A stretch of DNA of 64,000 nucleotides from NCBI RefSeq assembly GCF_008122265.1, contig NZ_CP043042.1, positions 3,534,001-3,598,000 of the forward strand. Direction: 5' to 3'. A model generated the notes under the pieces. That model worked only from the letters and a program-made list of their open reading frames with translations, was not told the DNA's origin and searched no databases. Shown here piece by piece: positions 45,183 to 53,992 of the stretch. How positions within the stretch are numbered: the first letter of the stretch is position 1; each line of letters begins with the position of its first letter. The position numbers and the translations under genes were made by a program. This stretch comes from Marinobacter fonticola. Lineage in GTDB: Bacteria > Pseudomonadota > Gammaproteobacteria > Pseudomonadales > Oleiphilaceae.

Positions 45183-45259
45183 CGGTCCTGAACCGGAGGT
45201 GTTTTCCTACCGACGAAATGCTGGCTCTATGGAGCCTCAGTGCACTAGGCATTCGTCGA
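45183..45259 (+). promoter_or_regulatory. Structured leader upstream of the EamA gene
   Basis: Three nested or adjacent helices: CCGGT/ACCGG (45183-45197), an outer stem CGACGAAATGC / GCATTCGTCG (45212-45222, 45250-45259, one bulge) and inside it GGCTC-TATG-GAGCC (45224-45237). The next gene starts 69 bases later. The fold resembles a riboswitch or other cis-RNA, but it matches no class I can name. Confidence 0.45.
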
Positions 45260-45327
45260 TTCACCCGCCTGTCCGGTTCTCCAGTTTTTCTATCGTTTTC
45301 TTTCTTTAACCGGACACGAGACCCATC

Positions 45328-46278
45328 ATGAAATTTCTTAGTCAACGTTCCGCGGCTGCTCGCGGAGCCCTGCTGATTGCTACAGCCGCGGCTCTTTGGG
45401 CAACCACCAGTATTGCCGCCAAGACCCTGTTCACGGAAACACACCTCGAGCCCATCGTGCTGGCTTTCCTGCGACTGTGCATTGCCTTTCCGTTCTTCTT
45501 TTTGCTGATGCTGACCGAGGGACGTAAACGGCGCGTACCGTTAGACCGAAGAGTGTTGTTTGGCTTGGTTGTGCTGGGATTTTTCCAGGCCGGCTACCAA
45601 GGGACTTACCTTCTGGCGGTCGACCTCACCGGCGCCGGTATCGCCACGCTGATTGCCCTGTGCCTGTCACCGGTCCTGGTCGCCTTAGTGGCAGCGCCTT
45701 TGCTGGGAGAGCGGCCCAACCGTACGACGGTGCTGGCGTTGGTCGCGGCCATCATCGGCACGCTGATGCTGGTGTCGACCGATATTCGCAGCCCGGATGC
45801 CGCCCGAGTCAGCGGCGTGTTGATTGCCGTATTGGCTGCGGCGATCTATGCCGGGTTTACGCTGACCAGCCGGCACCTGTCTGGCGGCTCATCGGTGTAT
45901 GCCACGGCTTTCGTGTGTTTCATGACCGGCGCTATCGTGCTTGCGCCCATCGCCGGGTTCAGTGGCGGGCTCAGTGGGCTCGCAAACCTGGATCTGAAAG
46001 CCTGGCTGCTGATCGGCTATATCGGCATCGTGCCCACCTGCGTGGGTTACGTGTGTTTCTTTCGAGGTATGCAGAGTACGCCGGCAACCACGTCGAGCAT
46101 TATCGTGACCTTGGAGCCGCTATTTGCAGCCATGTTGGCGTGGATGATTCTAGGGGAAGCGTTGGGGATGCTCGGGGTGATGGGAGCGATCGTGCTGACG
46201 GTGTCGGTCCTGGTGGCTTCGCGGAGCGGGTCGCCGTCCGGGGATGGCGGCGAAGGGCGTTCAACGCCGGACGAGTGA
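45328..46278 (+). CDS. EamA/DMT family exporter
   Basis: 316 aa, ten membrane helices in two EamA repeats (LLIATAAALWATTSIAAKTLF at the start, ISGVLIAVLAAAIYAGFTLTSRH-type repeat in the second half). Family motif LEPLFAAMLAWMILGEALGMLGVMGAIV near the end. DMT exporters move amino acids, metabolites or toxins outward; the substrate is not evident. The hydrophilic tail SRSGSPSGDGGEGRSTPDE is cytosolic. A structured leader lies upstream. Confidence 0.88.
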   Translation: MKFLSQRSAAARGALLIATAAALWATTSIAAKTLFTETHLEPIVLAFLRLCIAFPFFFLLMLTEGRKRRVPLDRRVLFGLVVLGFFQAGYQGTYLLAVDLTGAGIATLIALCLSPVLVALVAAPLLGERPNRTTVLALVAAIIGTLMLVSTDIRSPDAARVSGVLIAVLAAAIYAGFTLTSRHLSGGSSVYATAFVCFMTGAIVLAPIAGFSGGLSGLANLDLKAWLLIGYIGIVPTCVGYVCFFRGMQSTPATTSSIIVTLEPLFAAMLAWMILGEALGMLGVMGAIVLTVSVLVASRSGSPSGDGGEGRSTPDE

Positions 46279-46303
46279 ACACCGTCTGCGGCGCCAAAAA
46301 AGA

Positions 46304-46324
46304 GGCCGGGCATCCCGGCCTTCG
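46304..46324. terminator. Bidirectional terminator
   Basis: GGCCGGG-CAT-CCCGGCC with an A-run before it and TTCGGTTT after it lies between the convergent EamA and gloA genes and can serve both. Confidence 0.8.
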
Positions 46325-46337
46325 GTTTCTATCGCAA

Positions 46338-46892
46338 TCAGGCCTCAGATGCTCTCCGCTGCCGCTCGAACATGTTCGGCTGGAGAATTTCGATCCAGTA
46401 CCCGTCCGGATCCTTGATAAAGGCCAAGCCTTTCATTTTGCCGTCGTCCGGGCGTTTGACGAAGGGCACACCCAGCGATTCGAAACGCTCTGCCGCCTGA
46501 TAGACATCCGGCACGGCAATACCGATATGGCCAAAGCCCTGGGGTTCGTCATTGCCATTGTGATACTCGAAATCGGCATCATCTTCCGTACCCCAGTTAT
46601 GGGTCAGTTCGAGCATGGCCTCGCGAGCGAAGATATACGTAGTGCGATGGGCGTCACCGGGCGGCACCGTGACCGCCTGACGATCATCCAGGTAACCCAA
46701 AAAATAGAGGGTAAATTTCATTTCCGGGAAGTCGAGCTTGCGAATCAACCGCATACCCAGCACACGCGTATAGAAATCCAGACTGCGCTCGGGGTCTTTG
46801 ATACGCATCATGGTTTGGTTAAAAACGTAACCTTCCGTCGCCGGATCAATCTCCTCCGAAAGGCCGGGCGCTTCCTCAAAATGGGGGGACAT
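46338..46892 (-). CDS. gloA: Lactoylglutathione lyase (glyoxalase I)
   Basis: 184 aa, the long proteobacterial/eukaryote-like form. It converts the methylglyoxal-glutathione hemithioacetal to S-lactoylglutathione. Motifs: [41 protein letters not shown] (metal Glu region), [12 protein letters not shown] (metal His) and [15 protein letters not shown] (metal Glu). Divergent from the Kef-type gene: S-lactoylglutathione and related adducts open Kef channels in E. coli, so the pairing is meaningful. Confidence 0.94.
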   Translation of the reverse strand: MSPHFEEAPGLSEEIDPATEGYVFNQTMMRIKDPERSLDFYTRVLGMRLIRKLDFPEMKFTLYFLGYLDDRQAVTVPPGDAHRTTYIFAREAMLELTHNWGTEDDADFEYHNGNDEPQGFGHIGIAVPDVYQAAERFESLGVPFVKRPDDGKMKGLAFIKDPDGYWIEILQPNMFERQRRASEA

Positions 46893-47204
46893 GCCTGTTC
46901 TCCTGTAGGGCTATTTCTGTCGGTGCGCGCAACGGCACACCACGAGGGAATGGATGGGAAATCGCAGGGGGAGCCCTGTTGGGTACGAAATGGCTGAATC
47001 AACCTGCTCCTGCAAAGCACATGGCAAAGCACACGAATAGGTTTACCCAACAACTCCGTATCACCACGATGGGGCGTCTATATCGAACTTTCAAGCCACG
47101 CTATGCGCCAAAGCGCATAAACTAATGGACAATAGCCGGTTCGACATCCGGGCATACCCTGGCCTGGCGTCCTCTTAACACCGTGCATCAGCATAAGGAT
47201 TCGA

Positions 47205-48992
47205 ATGAGCCCACTCGGTCAACTTGTCGTTCTCTTCCTGGTGGCTGTCATCGCCGTCCCCCTTTTCAAACGGGCCGGTCTGGGGGCGCTACTCGGGTAC
47301 ATTGCCGCCGGTATGCTGATAGGTCCTTATGGCCTCGGCGTGGTGGGCGACGCGGACAACATGCTGCATTTCTCCGAATCCGGCGTTGTGTTGCTGATGT
47401 TCGTGATCGGGTTGGAGCTGCAATTCTCGCGCTTGCGGGCGCTACGAAAACCCATTTTCGGGCTGGGGTCGCTGCAGGTGCTGTCGGCCATGGCGGTTAT
47501 CGGCGGACTGGTACTGATGGCCGGCCAAACGACGACCCTGGCTATTGTGCTGGGTTGCGGTCTGGCCTTGTCCTCGACGGCGTTCGTACTCCAACTTCTA
47601 GCCGAGAAGAAGGAACTGGCCACCGGCCATGGTCGCCTGGCCTTTACCATTTTGCTGTTCCAGGATATGGCTGCGGTGCCTATGCTGGCCTTCCTGCCGT
47701 TTCTCGCCAGTGGTGGCAATGCGGACGATATGTCCTGGCAGGATATGCTGGTGGATGCCGGGCGCATTGCGCTCACCTTCGGCGCCATCATAATCGCCGG
47801 GCGCTACCTGTTACGCCACTGCCTACGTTTTATCCACGCGGCCCGGGTGCGGGAGGTCTCGATTGCGGCGGCTCTGCTGGTGGTTTCCGGCACCGCCTAT
47901 TTGATGGAGATCGCGGGACTATCCATGGCCCTGGGCGCTTTTGTCGCCGGTGTATTGCTGGCCGATTCGGAATTCCGGCACCAACTTGAAGCGGATATCG
48001 AACCCTTCAAGGGCCTGCTGCTCGGCCTGTTCTTCATCTCGGTGGGGATGACGCTGAACCTCAACCGGGTGCTGTCGGATCCACTTGTCCTGTTCGCTTG
48101 CGCAGCCGGTCTGATGCTGATCAAGACACTGCTGATCGCGTCCATCGGACATTGGGGCGGCAAGCTGGGTGGCGCCAGTGCGCTGCATCTGGGGCTGCTG
48201 TTGAGTCAGGGCGGTGAATTCGGCTTCGTGATCTTTTCCCTGGCGGGCCAGCTGGATTTAATCGAGCGCGACTTGCGCGAACAACTGGTGGCTGTCGTTA
48301 CGATATCCATGGTGCTGACGCCGCTGGCTCTCTTTGTGTTCGAGCGGCTGGTCGTCCGCTTCGCGCCCTCCGACAAAAAGCCCTTCGATGAAATCAATGA
48401 CGGCCGCACCGGCGCGGTCATTGCGGGCTTTGGCCGCTTCGGACAGATCAGCGGGCGGGTGTTGGGTTCGCTCAAAATCCCGTTCACTGCGTTGGATGTC
48501 AATCCGGAACAGGTGGACGTGGTGCGCCGTTTCGGCAACAAGGTTCATTACGGCGACGCCTCGCAGATCGATGTCTTGAATGCGGCCCGGGTGGCCGACG
48601 CCAAGGTGTTCATTCTGGCCATCGACGATATCGACGCGTCGGTTCGGGCGGCGCGCCTGGTCAGGCAGAATTTCCCCGAGGTACGCATCCTCGCCCGTGC
48701 CCGTAACCGCCGGCACGCCCACCTTCTTATGGACGCGGGCGTGCGCTGGCTAGTCCGGGAAACCTATCATTCATCGCTGTTCATGGCGGAGGAAATGTTG
48801 GTCGGTCTAGGTAAAGAGCGCCAAGAAGCCGGGGAGCTGATTGGCCTGTTTCGGGACGCCGACGAGCGCAACCTGGCCCGTCAGCACGGCATGCACCACG
48901 ATCCCGCCAAGATTCTGCAGTCCGCCAAGGAAGCTGCAGACGAGCTACGTCAACTCTTTGAACAGGATCAGGAAGAGCGCGGCAAAGACTGA
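47205..48992 (+). CDS. Kef-type CPA2 cation/proton antiporter
   Basis: 595 aa. Twelve or so membrane helices of the Na_H_Exchanger fold (LLGYIAAGMLIGPYGLGVVGD, CGLALSSTAFVLQLLAEKKEL, LLFQDMAAVPMLAFLPFL), then a RCK/TrkA-N domain (AVIAGFGRFGQISGRVLGSLKIPFTALDVN), and a charged tail. Similar to KefB/KefC, potassium efflux systems that acidify the cell and protect against electrophiles. AAGGA precedes the ATG. The gap to gloA (46893-47204) contains a 12-bp tandem at 47012-47035 and otherwise no feature I can name. Confidence 0.93.
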   Translation: MSPLGQLVVLFLVAVIAVPLFKRAGLGALLGYIAAGMLIGPYGLGVVGDADNMLHFSESGVVLLMFVIGLELQFSRLRALRKPIFGLGSLQVLSAMAVIGGLVLMAGQTTTLAIVLGCGLALSSTAFVLQLLAEKKELATGHGRLAFTILLFQDMAAVPMLAFLPFLASGGNADDMSWQDMLVDAGRIALTFGAIIIAGRYLLRHCLRFIHAARVREVSIAAALLVVSGTAYLMEIAGLSMALGAFVAGVLLADSEFRHQLEADIEPFKGLLLGLFFISVGMTLNLNRVLSDPLVLFACAAGLMLIKTLLIASIGHWGGKLGGASALHLGLLLSQGGEFGFVIFSLAGQLDLIERDLREQLVAVVTISMVLTPLALFVFERLVVRFAPSDKKPFDEINDGRTGAVIAGFGRFGQISGRVLGSLKIPFTALDVNPEQVDVVRRFGNKVHYGDASQIDVLNAARVADAKVFILAIDDIDASVRAARLVRQNFPEVRILARARNRRHAHLLMDAGVRWLVRETYHSSLFMAEEMLVGLGKERQEAGELIGLFRDADERNLARQHGMHHDPAKILQSAKEAADELRQLFEQDQEERGKD

Positions 48993-49227
48993 GCCGCCGG
49001 CCCCTGCGAGTATCGGGTCCAGTCTATGCTGACATGGGCCCCGTTTATTCTGATTAAGTGCCTAAAAAAGCGTCAGTTGTTTTTACAACATTTCACATCA
49101 AACCATGTCTATCTCCGCTAACTACCTGTTTTGTATTACTACGGTCTGAATCTTGCTGGTAGCGGTTTGCCGAGATTACGCGGCCCGGGAAAAAACAAAC
49201 TTTTAGAGCGAGACAAGGTAACCGAAC

Positions 49228-50076
49228 ATGAACGGACTCAAAACGCTATTAGTCGCTGGCAGCCTCGCCTTCGCCAGCAGCCAGGCTTTCGCACTGGCCA
49301 TTACGCCCTCCAATAGTGGCATTGCGCTCGCCAACTCTATTGCTGGCTCTGGAGTCACCATTGAGCCGGGAACTGTTAATTACGTGGGTGCGGACGGCCA
49401 GGCTGGGCTGTTTTCCCAAGGTGGCGTCATCGGTATCGGCAGCGGTATTCTTCTTACTACCGGACTCGCCGAAAATGCCCTGGGCCCTAACGAGTTTTTT
49501 GATCTCAGCACTGATGTCGAGATGATGGGTGACAGTCAGATGGACACGCTGGCGGAAATCGAGACCTTCGATGCCAATGTGCTGGAGTTCGACTTTACCT
49601 CGAATGGCGGCACCCTCTCTCTAGACTATGTGTTTGCCTCTGAAGATTACCCAGATTCAATCAATACGTTCTTGGCCGACTACTTTGCGGTGTTTCTGGA
49701 TGGCATCAACATCGCGACTATCGGCGGTGAACCAATATCAGCTAACAGTGTTAACTGTGGCCGCATCAATCCTGATGTCCCCCCCAGCAACTGTGACGTC
49801 TTCAACGATAACAACGCTCCACCCTTTCTAGACATCGAATACGACGGCTTTACCGACGTCCTTACCGCTTCGGTTCTGGGCCTGTCCGCAGGGACGCACT
49901 CGCTTAAATTGGCTATCGCCGATAGCGGAGACCATATCTTTGATTCGGGGGCTTTCATCAGGGCCGGATCGCTATCCGTCAGCTCTACGCCACCCGTGGA
50001 AGTCCCGGAGCCCGCGACATTTGGGCTTTTAGTTGCCGGAGTTGCCGGCATGGCATTGCGCCGGCGCCGGCACTGA
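49228..50076 (+). CDS. PEP-CTERM protein with choice-of-anchor L domain
   Basis: 282 aa. Signal peptide MNGLKTLLVAGSLAFASSQAFA; the middle matches choice-of-anchor L proteins (GIGSGILLTTGLAENALGPN, LSLDYVFASEDYPDSINTFLADYFAVFLDG, SGDHIFDSGAFIRAGSL). The end is a textbook sorting tag: VPEPATFGLLVAGVAGMALRRRRH (Pro-Glu-Pro, helix, Arg cluster), cut by an exosortase so the protein is anchored in surface polysaccharide. No exosortase or EPS gene is in the window. The gap 48993-49227 holds its promoter region. Confidence 0.93.
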   Translation: MNGLKTLLVAGSLAFASSQAFALAITPSNSGIALANSIAGSGVTIEPGTVNYVGADGQAGLFSQGGVIGIGSGILLTTGLAENALGPNEFFDLSTDVEMMGDSQMDTLAEIETFDANVLEFDFTSNGGTLSLDYVFASEDYPDSINTFLADYFAVFLDGINIATIGGEPISANSVNCGRINPDVPPSNCDVFNDNNAPPFLDIEYDGFTDVLTASVLGLSAGTHSLKLAIADSGDHIFDSGAFIRAGSLSVSSTPPVEVPEPATFGLLVAGVAGMALRRRRH

Positions 50077-50090
50077 ATCGCAAGGCATTC

Positions 50091-50130
50091 AATGCACAAC
50101 AGGACAGATCGACGGCACCTGTTGTGCATT
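50091..50130. terminator. Inverted repeat between convergent PEP-CTERM and alkB genes
   Basis: AATGCACAACAGG / CCTGTTGTGCATT, a perfect 13-bp stem with a 14-base loop, lies between the two stop codons. It has no U-tract but is placed as a shared terminator. Confidence 0.6.
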
Positions 50131-50149
50131 ACCAATTTAATGCCGCTTA

Positions 50150-51286
50150 TTATAGCAACTGGTACTCCTCCCCTTGGTAATAAGCCTCCACCCTCGGGTT
50201 CATTACCTTCCTCCAAAGCGGCGGGAATAACGCCAGCACCACCATTGCGGCATAGCCGGCAGGCAGTTGCGGTGCAATCTCATGGTGGCGCAGCACCTGG
50301 TAGCGTCGTTTGGCATAGGCGTGATGATCGCTATGACGCTGCAGGTGGAATAGGAATACGTTGGTCAGGAAGTAGTTGGAGTTCCAGCTATGCTCCGGCA
50401 GGGTCCGTTCATAACGTCCGTTGTCCAGCTTGCGGCGATGCAGGCCGTAATGCTCCAGGTAATTGACGATCTCCAGCAATGTGAATGCAATAAAGCTCTG
50501 ACCCAGGAAGTAGATCGCGCCCAACCACCCATAGCCGGCGGTCAATCCCAGCAGCACCAATGCCGAGAGGCTATACCACCAGATCAGCTCGTTGCGCCAG
50601 CTCCAGGGCGAATGGCCCTTGCGCTTAAGGCGTACTGCTTCCAGCCGCCAGGCATTAAGAAAATTGCGCACATACGCCTTGGGCAGGAAGTCGTAGAGCG
50701 ACTGGTTATAGCGGGACGACGAGGCGTCCTCCGGCGTGGAAACATGAACATGATGGCCCCGCAGATGCTCGACCTTAAAGCCGCCGTAGCAGACCAGCGA
50801 CAATAGAGCGCCGCCCGCCCAGGGTTCGAGCTTTCCGTCCTTGTGAATCAACTCGTGGGCGACATTGATTCCTAGCCCGCCAACGATGCCGATCGAAACC
50901 ACCCAGCCCACCGATCCGAACGCATCGAACCTACCGCTGGCTAACAGCTGTATGCCCCAAACCAGGATCGCCGCATAAGCGGCCACCCAGCCCAAGGTCA
51001 TAACACGGTAGAACGCTTCGTTATTCATGTGAGGGACATCCGCCTGCTCGTCAGGATTCAGCGCGTCCTGTCCGAGCACCCGGTCGAGCAGCGGAATAAT
51101 CCCGAACACCACAAACGGAACGCCCCAGGCAAACAGATTAACCAGGCCGGTGGCTTCGCCGGCAGTTAAAAGCAGAGGTGGCAGAGCCAGGGGCAGCATG
51201 GCGATCAGAAAGCTGTACTTCTTCAGACGAAGCAACAAGCGGCGACGGGTAGACGCGCTGCGCTGTATAGCGTGCTGTGAATTCAT
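50150..51286 (-). CDS. alkB: Alkane 1-monooxygenase AlkB
   Basis: 378 aa integral-membrane di-iron enzyme that hydroxylates medium-chain n-alkanes at the terminal carbon with rubredoxin as electron donor. The three histidine boxes are complete: HELIHK, EHLRGHHVHV and LQRHSDHHA, plus NYLEHYGLHRR, the HYG motif specific to alkane hydroxylases. About six membrane helices. No rubredoxin gene is adjacent. A GntR regulator is divergent, as at alkB2 loci of Alcanivorax and Marinobacter. Carries its own promoter with an overlapping palindrome. Confidence 0.96.
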   Translation of the reverse strand: MNSQHAIQRSASTRRRLLLRLKKYSFLIAMLPLALPPLLLTAGEATGLVNLFAWGVPFVVFGIIPLLDRVLGQDALNPDEQADVPHMNNEAFYRVMTLGWVAAYAAILVWGIQLLASGRFDAFGSVGWVVSIGIVGGLGINVAHELIHKDGKLEPWAGGALLSLVCYGGFKVEHLRGHHVHVSTPEDASSSRYNQSLYDFLPKAYVRNFLNAWRLEAVRLKRKGHSPWSWRNELIWWYSLSALVLLGLTAGYGWLGAIYFLGQSFIAFTLLEIVNYLEHYGLHRRKLDNGRYERTLPEHSWNSNYFLTNVFLFHLQRHSDHHAYAKRRYQVLRHHEIAPQLPAGYAAMVVLALFPPLWRKVMNPRVEAYYQGEEYQLL

Positions 51287-51373
51287 GAGGGCCTCGTTTC
51301 GTAGGAATGACGTTGTTATTTGACTAATCCAGTTATTTGACTAACCCAATCAAAGGCATGACACCTTCTCGAT

Positions 51374-51402
51374 ATATTGTCCTACAATACAACAATCGTC
51401 AA
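51374..51402 (-). promoter_or_regulatory. alkB promoter with GntR-type operator
   Basis: On the minus strand TTGACG (51402-51397), a 17-base spacer and CAATAT (51379-51374) form a sigma70 promoter. A 13-bp palindrome ATTGT-CCT-ACAAT (51376-51388) overlaps the -10 box; TTGT-N3-ACAA suits FCD-class GntR proteins. A 17-bp tandem (51315-51348, one mismatch) lies in the transcribed leader. Confidence 0.65.
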
Positions 51403-51613
51403 CTTGCGTTCTGGTCCCGCTTCAAGGTTGCGGAAAGCGACCGATGTGAATGACCGCTAACCTTGAAACGCTGTGCTATTATGAGCCGGCTCGAAAGCCC
51501 TTGATGAACAAGCGCTCCGGTTAAGACCGGCGCATGCAAGGGAGCGCTATTCGGTTAATGAGGGTTTGTCGGCGTACCGCTCACAGACCCGTGGACCCAC
51601 TTGGAAGGACAGC

Positions 51614-52291
51614 ATGGAGTTTCAGGCGCCTAATACCCTGGCCGAGCAAATCGCCCATTACCTGGCCGATCGCCTGATGACCGGCGATATAAAGCCCGGC
51701 GAACGCTTGCAGGAAGCAACCATTGCGGCAGAGCTGAATGTCAGTCGCGCTTCGGTGAAGGAGGCGTTCTATACGCTGGAGCGCTGGCATCTGATAGACA
51801 TCACGCCGCGTAAAGGTGCAAGCGCCAGCCGGCTTGACGCCGACCTCACCTCGGAACTCTACGACGTTTATATGCATCTGCTGATCATGCTAACCCGTCG
51901 TCTCAGCGAACGTTGGCAGGAAAAGGATCGCGAATCGTTGTTGGCCGTCGTCCATAAGGCCACGTCCAAGTCGCATGCGGATTCACCGAACATTTCTGCC
52001 GTTGTGCAGGCCAGCTTCGACGTGATGGCGGTCTGTTGCGCGGTGGTCAACAACCCCTACCTCACCGAAGCGCTGACCAACTTCAAGCCAGCGGTGAGCC
52101 GGACGTACTATTTCTGTGCTGACCGGTATCGGCAGGATCTGGATCAAACGGGGTTATTTTTCGAGCAATTGATGCAGGCCGTGCTGGCCCGGGACGCGGA
52201 CGCAGCCGAGGCTCGGATCGTAGACTTTGTGTCGCACCAGAAAGCGTTGGTTCTTCAGGCATTGAAACCGGAGGACGCCTTCACGTCCTGA
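51614..52291 (+). CDS. GntR family (FCD) regulator, likely of alkB
   Basis: 225 aa from the ATG at 51614 (AAGGA 6 bases upstream). The N-terminal winged HTH reads LAEQIAHYLADRLMTGDIKPGERLQEATIAAELNVSRASVKEAFYTLERWHLIDI; the all-helical FCD ligand domain follows (residues 80-215). FCD regulators sense organic or fatty acids and usually repress the divergent gene. The palindrome over the alkB promoter is its probable site, with release by alkane-derived fatty acids as a reasonable but unproven model. Confidence 0.9.
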   Translation: MEFQAPNTLAEQIAHYLADRLMTGDIKPGERLQEATIAAELNVSRASVKEAFYTLERWHLIDITPRKGASASRLDADLTSELYDVYMHLLIMLTRRLSERWQEKDRESLLAVVHKATSKSHADSPNISAVVQASFDVMAVCCAVVNNPYLTEALTNFKPAVSRTYYFCADRYRQDLDQTGLFFEQLMQAVLARDADAAEARIVDFVSHQKALVLQALKPEDAFTS

Positions 52292-52338
52292 GTGGCTAGC
52301 GTCGCTTAACACCTGTAAGTGCTAGATGCCCAAAAGTG

Positions 52339-52764
52339 CTAGATACCCAATTCACGCGGCTTCAGGACCACACCGCCGATACGCCACGCACCGTCCTGCT
52401 GCTCCATCCGGTAGAACGCGTCCCAGTAGAGGCCTTTGGGGCCCACCAACAGGACTCTCTGCACGACAAACCCCGGGTGCGGGACCTGTTCGCGAAAGCG
52501 CACGGTCGAGGCGCCATAAACGGCGGGATATTTCTTGCGCACCATATCGCCAAAAGCCTCGGCATTGGAGAACCCGTGCTGAATAGCGGGGGAAGCGTAA
52601 CTGAAGGCGAGCGCATCGTTCCGTTGGGCAAACGCGTCGAGCTGCGCATTGATAACAGCTTGCACGGCCTCGTGGCTCTTCTCGTCGGCTTGCGCACCCA
52701 CAGCGAATATCAGAGCAACTACTGTTAAAGCCAGCCAGTGTAAAAAGCTGTTCCGGGACTTCAT
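52339..52764 (-). CDS. DUF4864 exported protein
   Basis: 141 aa from the ATG at 52764. Signal peptide (FLHWLALTVVALIFAVGAQA) then the DUF4864 domain: VINAQLDAFAQRNDALAFSYASPAIQHGFSNAEAFGDMVRKKYPAVY ... PKGLYWDAFYRMEQQDGAWRIGGVVL. The fold is NTF2-like; function unknown. A 17-base-period duplication (AAGTGCTAGAT(G/A)CCCA) covers its stop region at 52317-52349. Confidence 0.85.
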   Translation of the reverse strand: MKSRNSFLHWLALTVVALIFAVGAQADEKSHEAVQAVINAQLDAFAQRNDALAFSYASPAIQHGFSNAEAFGDMVRKKYPAVYGASTVRFREQVPHPGFVVQRVLLVGPKGLYWDAFYRMEQQDGAWRIGGVVLKPRELGI

Positions 52765-52972
52765 GTTTCTATCGCCCTCACCGTTCATGTCTTGCCCAGC
52801 GCCCAATGAAGCAGGCATGCCTATTGGGCAATACGCGTCCGTGCCCCTCATGGATGCCCCGCACGTCATAAGGAGTACATAACTTACAGAATAGACGTTT
52901 TCAAAAAGGAGCTTTCAGTCAGGCTGTTATGGTAATAATATGACGAAAACATAAGAGCGAGACCGTCGCCCC

Positions 52973-53749
52973 ATGATCCAGCGCCACATTGTGTTGTTGC
53001 TGACGCTTTTTTTCGCATTGCCAACGTCAGCAACGCTATCTGCGCAGACCCTCCCCGAAACAGCCGGCCATGATCACTCGGTCCTGCGGCTGAACGTTGC
53101 CACCGGCGGTTATCCACCCTATACCATCATCGACGAAGGCGGGGCTGTTTCGGGCATCATGTGGGATGTCATGAGCGCTATCGCCAAAGCCCATAATCTG
53201 GCGTTGGACGCTCGCGAAATCCCCACCAAGCGTGTCGACGACTTTCTGCTCTCCGGCCAGCTGGACGCAACAATGCGCGCCCTTGAATGGAGCACCCAGC
53301 CGGAGCAATTTGTATTCAGTGACAGCGTGCTCAAGGTTCAGGACGTTATCTTCACTCAGGCAGACAACCCGTTGCAGGTGAATGAAATCGAAGACCTTGC
53401 TGGAGGGACCCTACTGGCGCGCTTCGGCTACCATTACCCCACGCTGGAGCCGTACTTCGACACCGGGGAAATTACCCGCTTAAATGTGCCGGATGCGCAA
53501 TCCATGTTTCAACGTCTGCACAGCGCCGATCGCTTCGACGGCCTGGTGAGCGACTTACGCAGTGGTCGCTGGCTGATCCAGGTCCATGGCTGGGATGACA
53601 AGTTCAAGGTGGAGCCCTTGATCATTGACGAAACCGACTTTCGCTTTATGTTTGCGCCAGAGTGGGCGCCTTTCGTTGAGGGATTTAACCAGACGCTTCA
53701 AGCTATGCGCGAGTCCGGCGAATTCGACGCTATTGTCGCCAAGTACTAA
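52973..53749 (+). CDS. Periplasmic substrate-binding protein (SBP_bac_3)
   Basis: 258 aa. Signal peptide ending near TLSAQ, then a type-II amino-acid-binding fold: VATGGYPPYTIIDEGGAVSGIMWDVMSAIAKAHNLALDAREIP, DATMRALEWSTQPEQFVFSDSVL and DGLVSDLRSGRWL. No permease or ATPase is near, so it may serve signalling or an orphan transporter. A perfect 17-bp tandem (53732-53765) includes its stop codon. The gap to the next gene contains the palindrome GCAACATTTTGTTGC (53923-53937). Confidence 0.85.
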   Translation: MIQRHIVLLLTLFFALPTSATLSAQTLPETAGHDHSVLRLNVATGGYPPYTIIDEGGAVSGIMWDVMSAIAKAHNLALDAREIPTKRVDDFLLSGQLDATMRALEWSTQPEQFVFSDSVLKVQDVIFTQADNPLQVNEIEDLAGGTLLARFGYHYPTLEPYFDTGEITRLNVPDAQSMFQRLHSADRFDGLVSDLRSGRWLIQVHGWDDKFKVEPLIIDETDFRFMFAPEWAPFVEGFNQTLQAMRESGEFDAIVAKY

Positions 53750-53992
53750 TTGTCGCCAAGTACTAGTCGTTCCCCAAGGTCCAGTCGTTTTTCTCACGTT
53801 CTCCTCATTCACCGCGGACGTGACTTCGGTCACAGACCCGGCCGTTCCCAACCACTACTGTAACTCCATGTCATCCGCTTCGCCCCAGCAGTCCGAACCG
53901 GACCCATCACAACACGGAACTCGCAACATTTTGTTGCTATAACAAAAAGATAAGACGGCATGACCACCTTGCCGCGACCAAGGACTGACATC

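Noticed and set aside
45660..46997. Long plus-strand frame across eamA and gloA
   Set aside because: Runs out of frame through one real gene and antisense through another, plus a terminator.
49150..49170. Possible sigma54 promoter (TGGTAGCGGTTTGC) before the PEP-CTERM gene
   Set aside because: Spacing between the GG and GC elements is one base too short and the flanks do not match.
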